NCBI GenBank assembly: GCA_965242535.1
Contig: OZ251458.1
Coordinates: 558,001 to 622,000, forward strand
Origin: VXRD01 sp965242535
Lineage (GTDB): Bacteria > Latescibacterota > UBA2968
DNA: 64,000 nt
Direction of reading: 5' to 3'
Below are positions 17,371 through 25,647 of the stretch, one piece after another; within the stretch, counting starts at the first letter, position 1; each line of letters starts with the position of its first letter. The notes below the pieces were generated by a model that was not told the origin of the DNA, searched no databases, and saw nothing but the letters and a program-made list of their open reading frames with translations. Position numbers and translations under genes: made by a program.

Positions 17371-17418
17371 ACAAAAGGCACAAAAGGCACAAAAGGCACA
17401 AAAGGCACAAAAGGCACG
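17371..17418 (+). repeat. AAAGGCACAA decamer tandem repeat
   Basis: Five near-perfect copies of ACAAAAGGCAC begin 3 nt after the DppD stop, followed by GAGCGGGGGATAACTGGCGACAAC. The same string (CACAAAAGGCAC, then GGGGTACAACTGGCGACAG) recurs at about 40300-40370 and 57913-57955. The rest of 17419-17540 shows nothing recognisable. Confidence 0.75.
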
Positions 17419-17540
17419 AGCGGGGGATAACTGGCGACAACACGTTCAAAGGCGAGCAGTGCATAGGGCGATGCTCCGTGCGCCATTTGTACCAACTCAT
17501 TCATTATCGGGATCGCTTTGCTGTTCCACCGTCCTTCAGA

Positions 17541-17876
17541 GAATCCATCGCCAACCGTGCCATCGCAAAAGTCCATCAACGAAAGCCATCGGGCACAGCG
17601 CGTAAGTCCGTCTCGCAACCCACATCCATTTTGCAACCCCCTTGGCAGGCTGGCGCATGTCGTTCTATTACGAAAGCGCTTTGCGCTGTGCCTAGCCCCT
17701 CGGCGCATGAGAGCGGCATTTTTTGCCTACTTTTTTTTGCTGTTGAAAAAAAGTAGGTCGCCGAAGGCATCGGAGACAACCAATGATGCTGTAGGACCAA
17801 ACGTTTTAGAAAAGCGAGTAATGCAGGTGCTGAGTTGTGTGTCTCAAAATTTGGTATCATTTAATTTACGGAGTAT
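17541..17876 (+). repeat. MITE-like element, copy C (left end degraded)
   Basis: This copy has the same orientation as copy A. It keeps the AGCGC core, the CCTACTTTTTTT hairpin with CTGTTGA loop, and the right terminus TTTAATTTACGGAGTAT, but the left terminal repeat is not recognisable. Its last bases supply GGAG (17870-17873), 5 nt before the DppF-type start codon, so the element end is the ribosome-binding site. Confidence 0.8.
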
Positions 17877-17878
17877 CT

Positions 17879-18907
17879 ATGACAAAAACGAACGCGCAAC
17901 CCCTCCTTGAAGTGACGCAGCTCAAGACCCATTTCCCGATAAAAAAGGGCATTTGGCGGCGCGTGGTGGGCTATGTCAAGGCCGTGGATGGAATCGATCT
18001 GACCTTGTATCGCGGGGAAACCCTCGGTTTGGTGGGCGAATCCGGGTGCGGCAAGACCACGGCAGGGCGGTCGATCATTCGCCTGATAGAGCCTACGGAT
18101 GGGCAGATCGTCTTCCACCACAACGGCGAGCCGATCGACCTGCGCGGCTTGGGCAAAGAGCAGATCCGCGACCTGCGGCGCGAATTGCAATACATTTTCC
18201 AAGACCCCTTCTCGTCGCTCAACCCGCGCATGACGGTTTTCGACATCGTGTCCGAACCCCTGGTCATCAACCGAATCGCATCGGGGGCGGAACTCGAAGA
18301 CCGCATCGAGCAGTTGCTCATCCGCGTGGGATTGCGTCCGGATCACCTGCGGCGATACCCCCATGCGTTTTCCGGTGGGCAACGCCAGCGCATCGGCATT
18401 GCCCGCGCCCTCGCGCTCAATCCCAAACTCGTCATCGCAGACGAGCCGGTCTCGGCCCTCGACGTGTCCGTGCAAGCGCAGGTCATCAACCTCCTCGAAG
18501 ACCTCCAAGAAGCCTTTGGCCTGACGTATTTGTTCATCGCGCACGACCTCGGCGTCGTAGAACACATTTCCGACCGCGTGGCGGTGATGTATCTCGGTCA
18601 GATCATCGAGATCACCACCTCCGAGCGGCTCTATCAAAATCCCCTGCATCCCTACACCGCGGCCCTGTTGTCCGCCGTTCCCATTGCGGATCCCGAGGAT
18701 CGGCGACAACGCATCCCCATCGAAGGCGATGTGCCCGATCCCGCGGATGCCCCAGCGGGATGCAAATTTCACACGCGCTGCCCCTACGCGCAGGACGAGT
18801 GCAAAACAGAAGTGCCCCAGCTCCGAGAAATCGAACCGGGGCACGAAGTGAGTTGTCACTTTGCGGGCGAACTCACCTTCGCGGATCACCACATAGAACC
18901 CGCTTGA
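17879..18907 (+). CDS. Peptide ABC transporter ATP-binding protein, DppF/OppF type
   Basis: The 342-residue product has the DppF-type N-terminus LKTHFPIKKGIWRRVVGYVKAV, Walker A GESGCGKT, the Q-loop YIFQDPFSSLNPRMTV, signature HAFSGGQRQR, Walker B LVIADEPVSALDV and H-loop IAHDLGVVEH. The C-terminal oligopeptide domain has GCKFHTRCPYAQDEC. It is the second ATPase of the transporter begun at 11768. Translation starts at ATG 17879 using the GGAG contributed by element C. Reading frame upstream of this ATG is element sequence. Confidence 0.92.
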   Translation: MTKTNAQPLLEVTQLKTHFPIKKGIWRRVVGYVKAVDGIDLTLYRGETLGLVGESGCGKTTAGRSIIRLIEPTDGQIVFHHNGEPIDLRGLGKEQIRDLRRELQYIFQDPFSSLNPRMTVFDIVSEPLVINRIASGAELEDRIEQLLIRVGLRPDHLRRYPHAFSGGQRQRIGIARALALNPKLVIADEPVSALDVSVQAQVINLLEDLQEAFGLTYLFIAHDLGVVEHISDRVAVMYLGQIIEITTSERLYQNPLHPYTAALLSAVPIADPEDRRQRIPIEGDVPDPADAPAGCKFHTRCPYAQDECKTEVPQLREIEPGHEVSCHFAGELTFADHHIEPA

Positions 18908-18952
18908 CCCGAGCGCCGTCTTTGGCATTTGAAAAATGAACTGGACCGTCCC

Positions 18953-19321
18953 ATGAAAAAGCACCGTACTGAAGCAGACACCACTGAACTGCGCTTTCTC
19001 GGTCCAAAAGAAAAGCGCGAACAAGCCATTCGCGCACTCGATTCCATGGGCTTTGTGGATATCTCCGATTCGGTTCCATGGCGGGCGTGTTTTTCGTATG
19101 CTGACGAACAGTTGCCCAGTATTTCTCTGGCGGGCGCCAGGGAAAAGGAAGGGTTGACACAGCGAGAAGTGTCTCGGTTGACGGGCATTCCGCAACGGCG
19201 TATTTCAGAAATGGAAAATGGCAAACGGCCCATCGAAAAAGAAACGGCGAAAAGACTGGGGAAAGCACTCAACATCAGCTATGAAGTTTTTCTTTCAACC
19301 GACAGGGGTGTAAGGGCGTAA
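18953..19321 (+). CDS. XRE-family helix-turn-helix regulator (antitoxin-like)
   Basis: The 122-residue product has an N-terminal charged segment and an XRE helix-turn-helix at about 65-110 (LTQREVSRLTGIPQRRISEM, then NGKRPIEKETAKRLGKAL). Such small proteins are often HigA-type antitoxins, but no toxin gene is adjacent. It lies 45 nt after the DppF-type gene and may be cotranscribed. A TTG at 18929 would add eight residues; neither start has a strong Shine-Dalgarno. The target is unknown. Confidence 0.75.
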   Translation: MKKHRTEADTTELRFLGPKEKREQAIRALDSMGFVDISDSVPWRACFSYADEQLPSISLAGAREKEGLTQREVSRLTGIPQRRISEMENGKRPIEKETAKRLGKALNISYEVFLSTDRGVRA

Positions 19322-19358
19322 CATCTTACGCTCCATCAGCACCGATCCGAGGGAAATC

Positions 19359-20156
19359 ATGGATTTTACGCAAGGGCAAATCGGCCGCTTTCGCAAGTGG
19401 GGTTACGCGGTTGTGCCCGACATGTTCACGCGCCGAGAAGTGCGTGCGATGCGCGGGGAACTCGACCGCTTCAAGCGCGAGGGGCTTCTCCGCAATGTGG
19501 CGACCGATGGCGATGGGCAAACCCATTCGCAAGCGCGCATCAATTTGCAAATTTGCCCCATAACGCCCAAGAGCGCGTTTTATCGCGCCCTGCACTTTCA
19601 CCCCAAGGTCATCGCGCTCGTGGGGCAACTCATCGGCTCGCCCTTTGTGTTCTACCTCGATCAGATCTTTCTCAAACCCGGCAAACAGGGCATCGGCACG
19701 GACTGGCATCAGGACAACGCCTATTTCAAAGTGAGCGACCCGACCAAAGGCGTGGGGATGTGGGTTGCCCTGCACGATGCGACCATCGCCAACGGCACCT
19801 TGCACATCGTTCCCGGCAGCCATCGAGAAAACTATGCCCACGGCCGCGACCCCAACAGCGACCACCACATTCACTGCGCCGTATCCGAAGAACGGGCCCT
19901 CCCCATCGAGTTGCCGGCCGGAGGCGCGGTCTTTTTCAATTTTGGCATCGCGCACAGCACGCGCGCAAATACCACGGATCGGGAACGCGCGGGTCTCGCC
20001 CTGCATTTTTTGAACGCGGACTGCATTCCCGAAAACGTCACGGGAACGCGGCGTTATACCCATCTCACAGGCCCTCTCGCCACGGGGGGAAAAAGGGAAT
20101 ACGGCCACTGCGTTGCCCATACATGGCGCGATGAAGTGGATCGCGTGCTCGGGTGA
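19359..20156 (+). CDS. Phytanoyl-CoA dioxygenase (PhyH) family protein
   Basis: The 265-residue product is a non-haem Fe(II)/2-oxoglutarate oxygenase. The metal dyad WHQDNAY (His/Asp) is at about residue 109, and the distal His plus 2-oxoglutarate Arg lie in GIAHSTRANTTDRER. A GTLHIVPGSH strand lies between them. Members hydroxylate diverse small molecules; the substrate is unknown. No strong ribosome-binding site is visible. It stands alone, between the XRE gene and a lipoprotein gene. Confidence 0.9.
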   Translation: MDFTQGQIGRFRKWGYAVVPDMFTRREVRAMRGELDRFKREGLLRNVATDGDGQTHSQARINLQICPITPKSAFYRALHFHPKVIALVGQLIGSPFVFYLDQIFLKPGKQGIGTDWHQDNAYFKVSDPTKGVGMWVALHDATIANGTLHIVPGSHRENYAHGRDPNSDHHIHCAVSEERALPIELPAGGAVFFNFGIAHSTRANTTDRERAGLALHFLNADCIPENVTGTRRYTHLTGPLATGGKREYGHCVAHTWRDEVDRVLG

Positions 20157-20361
20157 AAAGCGAGCCTGGCGGGATGCTGAACGCGGATGAAAAGGAGGGA
20201 GAGGCGAAAGGCACTGGATTTTGCGTTGTGCTTGCGCGTGCCTGCTTGGGCATTGAAGAACGGGATGGATTAACTTGCTTGGAGATTGGGCGGGATTACT
20301 CGTTGCGCTCCGTTATGGGCTGCGCCCGTGGGGTTGTTCGCATTTCTAATTCGGAGGGATT

Positions 20362-20910
20362 ATGAAACGCATGATTTGTGCGATGATGGTCGCGTGCCTC
20401 GCCGGGTGCGCCGAGGAGAATGGCGAGCGGGTTGCGCTACCGCAAAAATTGAACACGCCCTTGGGCACTTGGTTCATGTATGCCGGCAGCGAGACCGGGA
20501 TGCGAACCCCCGATGATGTGGACAGGGAAATCACCATCCTCGCGCTCGATGACAGCACGTATTCCCTGACGATGATGGAGCCGCACATCCAGCGAAATTT
20601 TGTGGAAAAGGGCCAGGTGAGTTACGACCTGCGAAACGAGCAGATCAAGTTCACCGTGCATGCGGCCGCCGGCGCGGACTTCAGCGGGGCAGAACCCCGA
20701 AAGCTCATAGATATAGGCCCGCTGGTGCCATGGCAACGCGACCCGGGAACGGAATACGTGATGGCGTGGCACTTGGAGCAACAGCGCGATGAAAGCAGCG
20801 GAACTACGCGGGACGTGATGGTGCTTTCCGCAGAGGGCCACGAAAAATCGTATTTCGTCCGCCTCGAGGATCGGGCGAGGAGTGCGACTTTAGATGCACA
20901 GATGAAATGA
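20362..20910 (+). CDS. Hypothetical lipoprotein
   Basis: The 182-residue product has a lipoprotein signal MKRMICAMMVACLAGC (lipobox LAGC, Cys16). The mature part has beta-strand character with no family I recognise (LGTWFMYAGSETGMRT, then YSLTMMEPHIQRNF). GGAGGG lies 4 nt before the ATG. It is probably attached to a periplasmic or outer-membrane face. It ends 27 nt from the convergent MNT gene. The 20157-20361 stretch upstream holds no gene. Confidence 0.65.
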   Translation: MKRMICAMMVACLAGCAEENGERVALPQKLNTPLGTWFMYAGSETGMRTPDDVDREITILALDDSTYSLTMMEPHIQRNFVEKGQVSYDLRNEQIKFTVHAAAGADFSGAEPRKLIDIGPLVPWQRDPGTEYVMAWHLEQQRDESSGTTRDVMVLSAEGHEKSYFVRLEDRARSATLDAQMK

Positions 20911-20937
20911 CCCGAGTCCTCGAAAAATCGCCCGCGA

Positions 20938-21267
20938 TCAGCCATAGACCCAAACGACCTCGTCCTCGAGCGTCTTTCGCCACCGTCCCGACGCGTCCAG
21001 CGACGCCCATTCCGCGAGCGTATAGACCAGCACATCGGCATGCACGGGCAAATCCAGCGCATCCCACAAAACGCCCCGGCGTTCAAAAGGCGTTTGAGAT
21101 GCGCGCACCAAAACGAGCACATCCACATCGCTGCCCACCCCCCAATCGCCTCGGGCATACGATCCAAAATACCCCACCCGCACCACTTCGCCGCGTCGCG
21201 CGGCGATCCGTTTGGCCCATGCCCGCACCGCCCGATCTACCGTCTGTTTATCGGGCCATTTGATCAC
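20938..21267 (-). CDS. MNT-type nucleotidyltransferase (minimal, antitoxin-like)
   Basis: The 109-residue product contains the nucleotidyltransferase motif GYFGSYARGDWGVGSDVDVLVLV (GSYARG and DVDV metal-binding aspartates). That is the MntA type that modifies HEPN toxins in type VII toxin-antitoxin pairs. The start is taken as GTG 21267, overlapping the HEPN gene by 20 nt; the frame is open farther upstream, but only as a shadow of the HEPN gene. Gene order HEPN then MNT on the same strand is the usual operon arrangement. Confidence 0.75.
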   Translation of the reverse strand: MIKWPDKQTVDRAVRAWAKRIAARRGEVVRVGYFGSYARGDWGVGSDVDVLVLVRASQTPFERRGVLWDALDLPVHADVLVYTLAEWASLDASGRWRKTLEDEVVWVYG

Positions 21268-21640
21268 GGGCGAAGTCGATAATTTCACGGGCATAGCCGA
21301 TAGCCTCGTCGCTTTGCAAGGGGCCGAAGTGTTCAAAGGGCGCGCCTTCGGGAAAGCCATTGGGGTATCGCGCAGGAATGTAAAACCCGTCCAGCACCCT
21401 GCCCTTATCCACCAGATCGTCTCCCACCGCGATGTCTTCGGGCAATGCCCGCAACAGACGCGCCACCACCTGACCCCACGCTTCTCGTCCCAACGCCAGA
21501 TGCAGGGCTTTGACCGCTTTTTCCGCGGCTTGTTGCGCGGCGAAACACGCCCACTCGTGCCTGCCCGCCCGCTGGGAATCCTCGGCATGTTCCAGGTCGC
21601 GCCGCGATTGCGCCAACCAGTCTGTCGCGCGATTGGACAT
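21248..21640 (-). CDS. HEPN domain protein
   Basis: The 130-residue product is an all-helical HEPN protein: WLAQSRRDLEHAEDSQRAGR at the start, CFAAQQAAEKAVKALHLALG in the middle, then ARYPNGFPEGAPFEHFG and DEAIGYAREIIDFARDQM at the end. The RX4-6H RNase motif of HEPN toxins is not evident, so a binding or scaffolding role, or a lost toxin activity, is possible. It overlaps the downstream MNT gene and follows the coiled-coil gene by 51 nt. Confidence 0.8.
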   Translation of the reverse strand: MSNRATDWLAQSRRDLEHAEDSQRAGRHEWACFAAQQAAEKAVKALHLALGREAWGQVVARLLRALPEDIAVGDDLVDKGRVLDGFYIPARYPNGFPEGAPFEHFGPLQSDEAIGYAREIIDFARDQMAR

Positions 21641-21691
21641 TTCGTTACCCGCCGTGAGAAAACGCGCGCCCGATTTGGCAACCGACCAAAG

Positions 21692-22165
21692 CTATCGGGC
21701 ATTGGCGCGTTCTACACGCCTTTCCGGTGGCTCTGTTTGGCGCGGTTTGTTTTTCGCGAGATCTTCTGTTTTTAGATCTAGCAACGTGAGGGCTTTTGTG
21801 ACTTTTCCCATTACGGCACTTGCAGCTCCTATAATCGTAATCAACAGCACGCATAAAAGACCGATAATCCAGTCGATCCGCCCGTCCAAACGGTCGATCC
21901 GCCCATCTAAGCGGTCGATTCGATCTCCCAAGCGGTCTATCCGCCCATCTAAGCGGTCGATCCGATCTCCCAAGTGGTCGATCCGCCCATCCAAGTGGTC
22001 GATCCGATCTTCCAAGTGGTCGATCCGCCCATCCAAGTGGTCTATCCCCCTACTGATGGACTCGAGTTTGACAACGGTCAGGCTGTCCGTCGCTTCCGAT
22101 CTCGCTGCAAACAGGGCGAGCGACCACAGACACGACCAAAAGGCAAAACGCAACAGTTTGGACAT
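21692..22165 (-). CDS. Secreted heptad-repeat coiled-coil membrane protein
   Basis: The 157-residue product has an N-terminal signal-like helix (LLRFAFWSCLWSLALFAARS). About twelve near-identical heptads of the DRIDRLDG/GRIDHLG type follow (about 40-95), then a membrane helix (IIGLLCVLLITIIGAASAVMG) and a charged tail. The heptads come from a tandem 21-bp DNA repeat. GGGAGGA precedes ATG 22165. It lies between the transaldolase-like and HEPN genes. It resembles in plan, not in sequence, the coiled-coil protein at 29668. Function unknown; I would expect a homo-oligomeric stalk. Confidence 0.7.
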   Translation of the reverse strand: MSKLLRFAFWSCLWSLALFAARSEATDSLTVVKLESISRGIDHLDGRIDHLEDRIDHLDGRIDHLGDRIDRLDGRIDRLGDRIDRLDGRIDRLDGRIDWIIGLLCVLLITIIGAASAVMGKVTKALTLLDLKTEDLAKNKPRQTEPPERRVERANAR

Positions 22166-22208
22166 GTCGATCCTCCCACTGCCTTTTACGGCGTTCTCCA
22201 GCGAAATG

Positions 22209-24116
22209 CTATCCCGCAACTTCTTTGGCCGAGTTGACGCAACGGATCAAAAATGCGTCGTACGCCGTCTTGAACTCTGCGCTGGTTTTCTGAACCGATC
22301 CAAAATTGGGCCAGTCGCCGGGTTCGATGCCCCGCGTCTGCCAGCCGCTCAGGTCGATTTTGACCTCGCGCTCGAGAAATTCCTTCAGCGAAGGCGTCAA
22401 GTCGTAGCCCTTTTGAAAATCGGGCAATTCGTAGAGCCGTTGCGCCACGCCGGGTTCGTACTCATCGCCGATGGAATTTTTGAGTTCATCCAGATCGAAA
22501 TCCGGCTCTTCGGATACGAGTTGTACCGCGCGTTGGTGGTTGGGAAATTCCGTATGGCACATGTTTTCGCCCAAGGCGTGGAGCGTATCGTCGGGAACGC
22601 GCTTGGACGCGGGCAACACATCCATCGACGCCAAAATCCACTGGGCGCGATCTTGCGACACCCCGTAGGCATGGGACAAATAGGCGACCCACTTGGGCCG
22701 ATTTTCGGCCGCGTAAAAAATCCAATGCACGCGCCGAGCGACGAGGGTCCCCGCCTTTTTCAAATCGGCTTCGAGTTGCACCATCGCCTCTGAAGACTGC
22801 CCCACGGCTTCGGCGACTTTGACGATTACCGGGTGATCCAGCGCCTTCAAATGGGCGTAGGAACAGACGTGTGCCGCGCGTTCGGCCAGCGTGCCATCGG
22901 GCATCTCCACGCCCAAATCCGCGGCGAGTTCGGAAAGCCATTCGCCTGCGCGATCTTCTGGCAACGCGCCGAACAGCTTCTCGGCTTCCACCTCGCGCAA
23001 ATGGCTGACAAAGCGCCCGCCCATGTTCGTCTCGTAAGTCCGCACCACGGGCTCGCCCGCACTCGCGGCCCGCGCTTTGCCCTCGAACGCGTCGATGACG
23101 AGTTGCACCTCTTGCGCCACGGTATAGACCACCGTGTTATTCGTGCCGATGCCCTCGCCGTTGAGCACGGTCGTAATTTTCCGCGCGGCCTCGTGCCCGC
23201 CGCCCACCTTAAAGACGATATTGGGATCCAGCGCGATCTCGCCCGCGCCCAACAACTCGTCGTAGCTTTTCAAATACGCATCGGCAATCCCGTAGGCGTT
23301 GCGCGCATCTTCAATGCTCGCATCGGCTTGGTCCGCGATATTGGGATTGAGTTGAAAACTCACCATGTAGTCTTTCAATGCCGTGTGCAGGGCCAAGGGC
23401 CGAAAAATGGACAGATTCGGCCACAGCGCGATCAAGGTGGCCGCCATGACGATCTCATCGGCATGCGTTTCGGGATCGGCTTTCCACGCGGCGCGCTTGG
23501 CGATCTCGGCCTTGAGTTCGTCCTCTAGCGACGGGTCTTCGTCAAATGCCTTGGCCGCCAGGACCGGGTTTGTCGAGACCTGACAAAATCCGTAATGCCG
23601 CAAATACTCCAGCCCGCGCGCAAAATCATTGCCGAACTTACAGACATTCTCCCCGATCATCTGCCAATACACGCCGCCGCGCATCTCGGCTTTGAGCAAG
23701 GTCAAAAACGACCTGCCGGGATTGCCCGCGTCCAAATTTGCCTCAACGCGCTCGGCGAGCAACCCGGAAAGGCTATCGGACAGGTTCACGGATTTCATAT
23801 CCGCCAAAAAGCCATCCACCACGCGCGTTGCCACCGCGCCATCCACCGCGTCGATCGCGCCCAACACTCGGTCGAGTGCAAAGTCGATTTCAGCCGCGCC
23901 ATAGCCGACGATCTCGGCATCGCGCCCCGCGAAATTCATCCCCAACTGAATCAGGGTCTTGCACATCCGATCGCCCGACGCCCCGCTGTTTTGAATGGCG
24001 TCTAAGAGATCGCCCACGCGGCCGTGCAACGCACCCGCCTCGGGCGCGATCAAAATTCGGTCCGCCACCGCGAGCGTTTGCCCGGCATCCAAAGCCGCCT
24101 GTACATCGACACTCAT
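22209..24116 (-). CDS. Transaldolase-superfamily protein, long form
   Basis: The 635-residue product has a transaldolase-like barrel in its middle: HYGFCQVSTNPVLAAKAFDED parallels the TTNP strand. IVFKVGGGHEAARKI followed by GIGTNNTVVYTVAQEV parallels the Schiff-base lysine strand and the GIxTNxTLxFS loop. Classical transaldolases have about 320 residues, so about 200 residues on the C-terminal side are extra. The sequence AAENRPKWVAYLSHAYGVSQ is not known to me. It probably acts on sugar phosphates or a related aldol chemistry. AAGGAGGT gives a perfect Shine-Dalgarno before ATG 24116. dapB lies upstream across a repeat array. Confidence 0.65.
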   Translation of the reverse strand: MSVDVQAALDAGQTLAVADRILIAPEAGALHGRVGDLLDAIQNSGASGDRMCKTLIQLGMNFAGRDAEIVGYGAAEIDFALDRVLGAIDAVDGAVATRVVDGFLADMKSVNLSDSLSGLLAERVEANLDAGNPGRSFLTLLKAEMRGGVYWQMIGENVCKFGNDFARGLEYLRHYGFCQVSTNPVLAAKAFDEDPSLEDELKAEIAKRAAWKADPETHADEIVMAATLIALWPNLSIFRPLALHTALKDYMVSFQLNPNIADQADASIEDARNAYGIADAYLKSYDELLGAGEIALDPNIVFKVGGGHEAARKITTVLNGEGIGTNNTVVYTVAQEVQLVIDAFEGKARAASAGEPVVRTYETNMGGRFVSHLREVEAEKLFGALPEDRAGEWLSELAADLGVEMPDGTLAERAAHVCSYAHLKALDHPVIVKVAEAVGQSSEAMVQLEADLKKAGTLVARRVHWIFYAAENRPKWVAYLSHAYGVSQDRAQWILASMDVLPASKRVPDDTLHALGENMCHTEFPNHQRAVQLVSEEPDFDLDELKNSIGDEYEPGVAQRLYELPDFQKGYDLTPSLKEFLEREVKIDLSGWQTRGIEPGDWPNFGSVQKTSAEFKTAYDAFLIRCVNSAKEVAG

Positions 24117-24120
24117 AACT

Positions 24121-24275
24121 ACCTCCTTAAAAAGGTGAGACGGGAGACGACCTCCCAAAAAAGGTGAGACGGGAGAGGGGAGACGGGAGACGATCCCCCA
24201 TCCTCCCCGCGCCTTACCACACCGTTGCAAATGACGAACATCATCATAGAGACGGGAGACGATCTCCCATCCCCT
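24121..24275. repeat. GACGGGAGACG-type repeat array
   Basis: Imperfect AAAAGGTGAGACGGGAGACGA units alternate with ATCCCCCATCC strings, the same family as at 9844 and 40102. It separates dapB from the transaldolase-like gene and abuts the latter's ribosome-binding site. Confidence 0.75.
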
Positions 24276-24281
24276 CGCGCC

Positions 24282-25088
24282 TCATCGTAGCCCCAACACA
24301 TCGCGCATGTCGTACATTCCTGGATCTGCGTCAACCGCAAAGGGGATCGCCCGAATCACGCCAGATGCGAACGTGTCGCGGCTCTGGGCGCGATGGACGA
24401 GTTCAATGGTCTCGCCAATGCCCCCGAATACAACCGTGTGTTCGCCGACAATATCGCCTGCGCGCAAGGCGTGGACGCCGATTTCATCGCGCGTTCTCGC
24501 GCCCGTATCGCCATGGCGCCCATAAATGCCCACGGCTTGCAAATCGCGCTTTAACCCCCGCGTTGCGGCCTCGGCCAGCGCGTAAGCCGTTCCCGAAGGC
24601 GCGTCTGTCTTAAACCTGTGGTGCGCCTCCACGATTTCCACATCGTAATCATCGCCCAAGATGCGCGCGGCCTCTTCCACCAGTTGGGTCAAGACCGTGA
24701 CCCCCACGCTGAAATTGGGGGCGAATACGCAGGCCACATCTTTGAGATCGCACGTCATCGTTTCGACCTGCTCGGCAGACAACCCGGTCGTGCCGATCAC
24801 CATCGGCACGCCAGCGCGCCCCGCGATAGCCGCGGCTGCAGCCGTTGGCTCGGGCGGCGCCGTAAATGCGACCGCCACATCGACATCGCGCACCATCGCT
24901 TCCACGCGATCCACCATCTGCACGCCGAGATGCGGCACGCCGATGACTTCGCCAATGTCTTTCCCGATCGCGGGATGGCCTGCAACCTCGACCCCGCCGC
25001 CCAAATCCAAAGTTTCGGCCTCTAAGGTCAGATGAGAAATGCGCTGCCCCATCCGCCCGGCAACACCGCAAATACCTACCCTAATCAT
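24282..25088 (-). CDS. dapB: 4-hydroxy-tetrahydrodipicolinate reductase
   Basis: The 268-residue product matches DapB in length and motifs. It has the N-terminal dinucleotide-binding GVAGRMGQ, then AFTAPPEPTAAAAA, FAPNFSVGV, and the substrate loop EAHHRFKTDAPSGTA with the catalytic histidine pair and lysine. The conserved GIGETIELVHRAQSR(D)TFASG end follows. It reduces hydroxy-tetrahydrodipicolinate in diaminopimelate and lysine synthesis in the cytoplasm. It is not beside other dap genes. It is the first gene of a minus-strand run. Confidence 0.93.
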   Translation of the reverse strand: MIRVGICGVAGRMGQRISHLTLEAETLDLGGGVEVAGHPAIGKDIGEVIGVPHLGVQMVDRVEAMVRDVDVAVAFTAPPEPTAAAAAIAGRAGVPMVIGTTGLSAEQVETMTCDLKDVACVFAPNFSVGVTVLTQLVEEAARILGDDYDVEIVEAHHRFKTDAPSGTAYALAEAATRGLKRDLQAVGIYGRHGDTGARTRDEIGVHALRAGDIVGEHTVVFGGIGETIELVHRAQSRDTFASGVIRAIPFAVDADPGMYDMRDVLGLR

Positions 25089-25647
25089 AGTGCCTCCCCC
25101 AAAAAGCTATCGGCTTTCCCCGCTCCTCTACCCCTCCGCCTGTGCGTGCCCTTCATCCCCCATCTACCCATGCGTCCAACCCCATCACCGGTAGGGACAG
25201 GCCCCGTGCCATCTGTACCAACTAAATATTTGAAAGGTGGGCTGATCTCGTCTCTGTCAGCGGCCTCTTCGTCCATAAGCAGGTCTCGGGACGCCTTCAA
25301 CCGCTTGTGGCGGGATTTTGTGCGTTTCGCCCGACCCAAGGGTTATTCGTGCCACTCGAGATGCCTGTGCATGGGGATCAGCTCAAATGCGTAAAAAATG
25401 AATGAGTTGGTACAATATGGGCCCTACAATGAAAAAAATTATACAATTACGCCATCTTTGACAAGACCTTATTTGACGCGAATGAGAGGCAAAAGGTAGC
25501 CACAGAGGAACACAGAGGGAAAATGATACCTGAACCGACCACCCGCCACCCCCTAGTTTTATGCCTTGCTTTGCATTACAGTTTGAAATATATTTTTTGA
25601 GTCCTGTTTATTGCAATACCTTTCAACCCTCCCGAAAGGAGTTTTCC
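25089..25647. other. Long intergenic region without a supported gene
   Basis: It holds a degenerate REP-like unit (GTAGGGACAGGCCCCGTGCC, 25191-25210) and a GCCACAGAGGAACACAGAGG string near 25499. AT-rich sequence precedes the DUF1552 gene. Short frames on either strand cross the repeats and do not read as protein. A proline/arginine-rich frame at 25290-25394 might be a decayed gene end. Confidence 0.6.

Noticed and set aside
21760..22060. Tandem 21-bp repeats as a possible CRISPR array
   Set aside because: There are no unique spacers; the period is a coding heptad repeat.
25085..25394. Short frames in the DUF1552 upstream region
   Set aside because: They cross a REP-like unit, lack ribosome-binding sites and show no family features.
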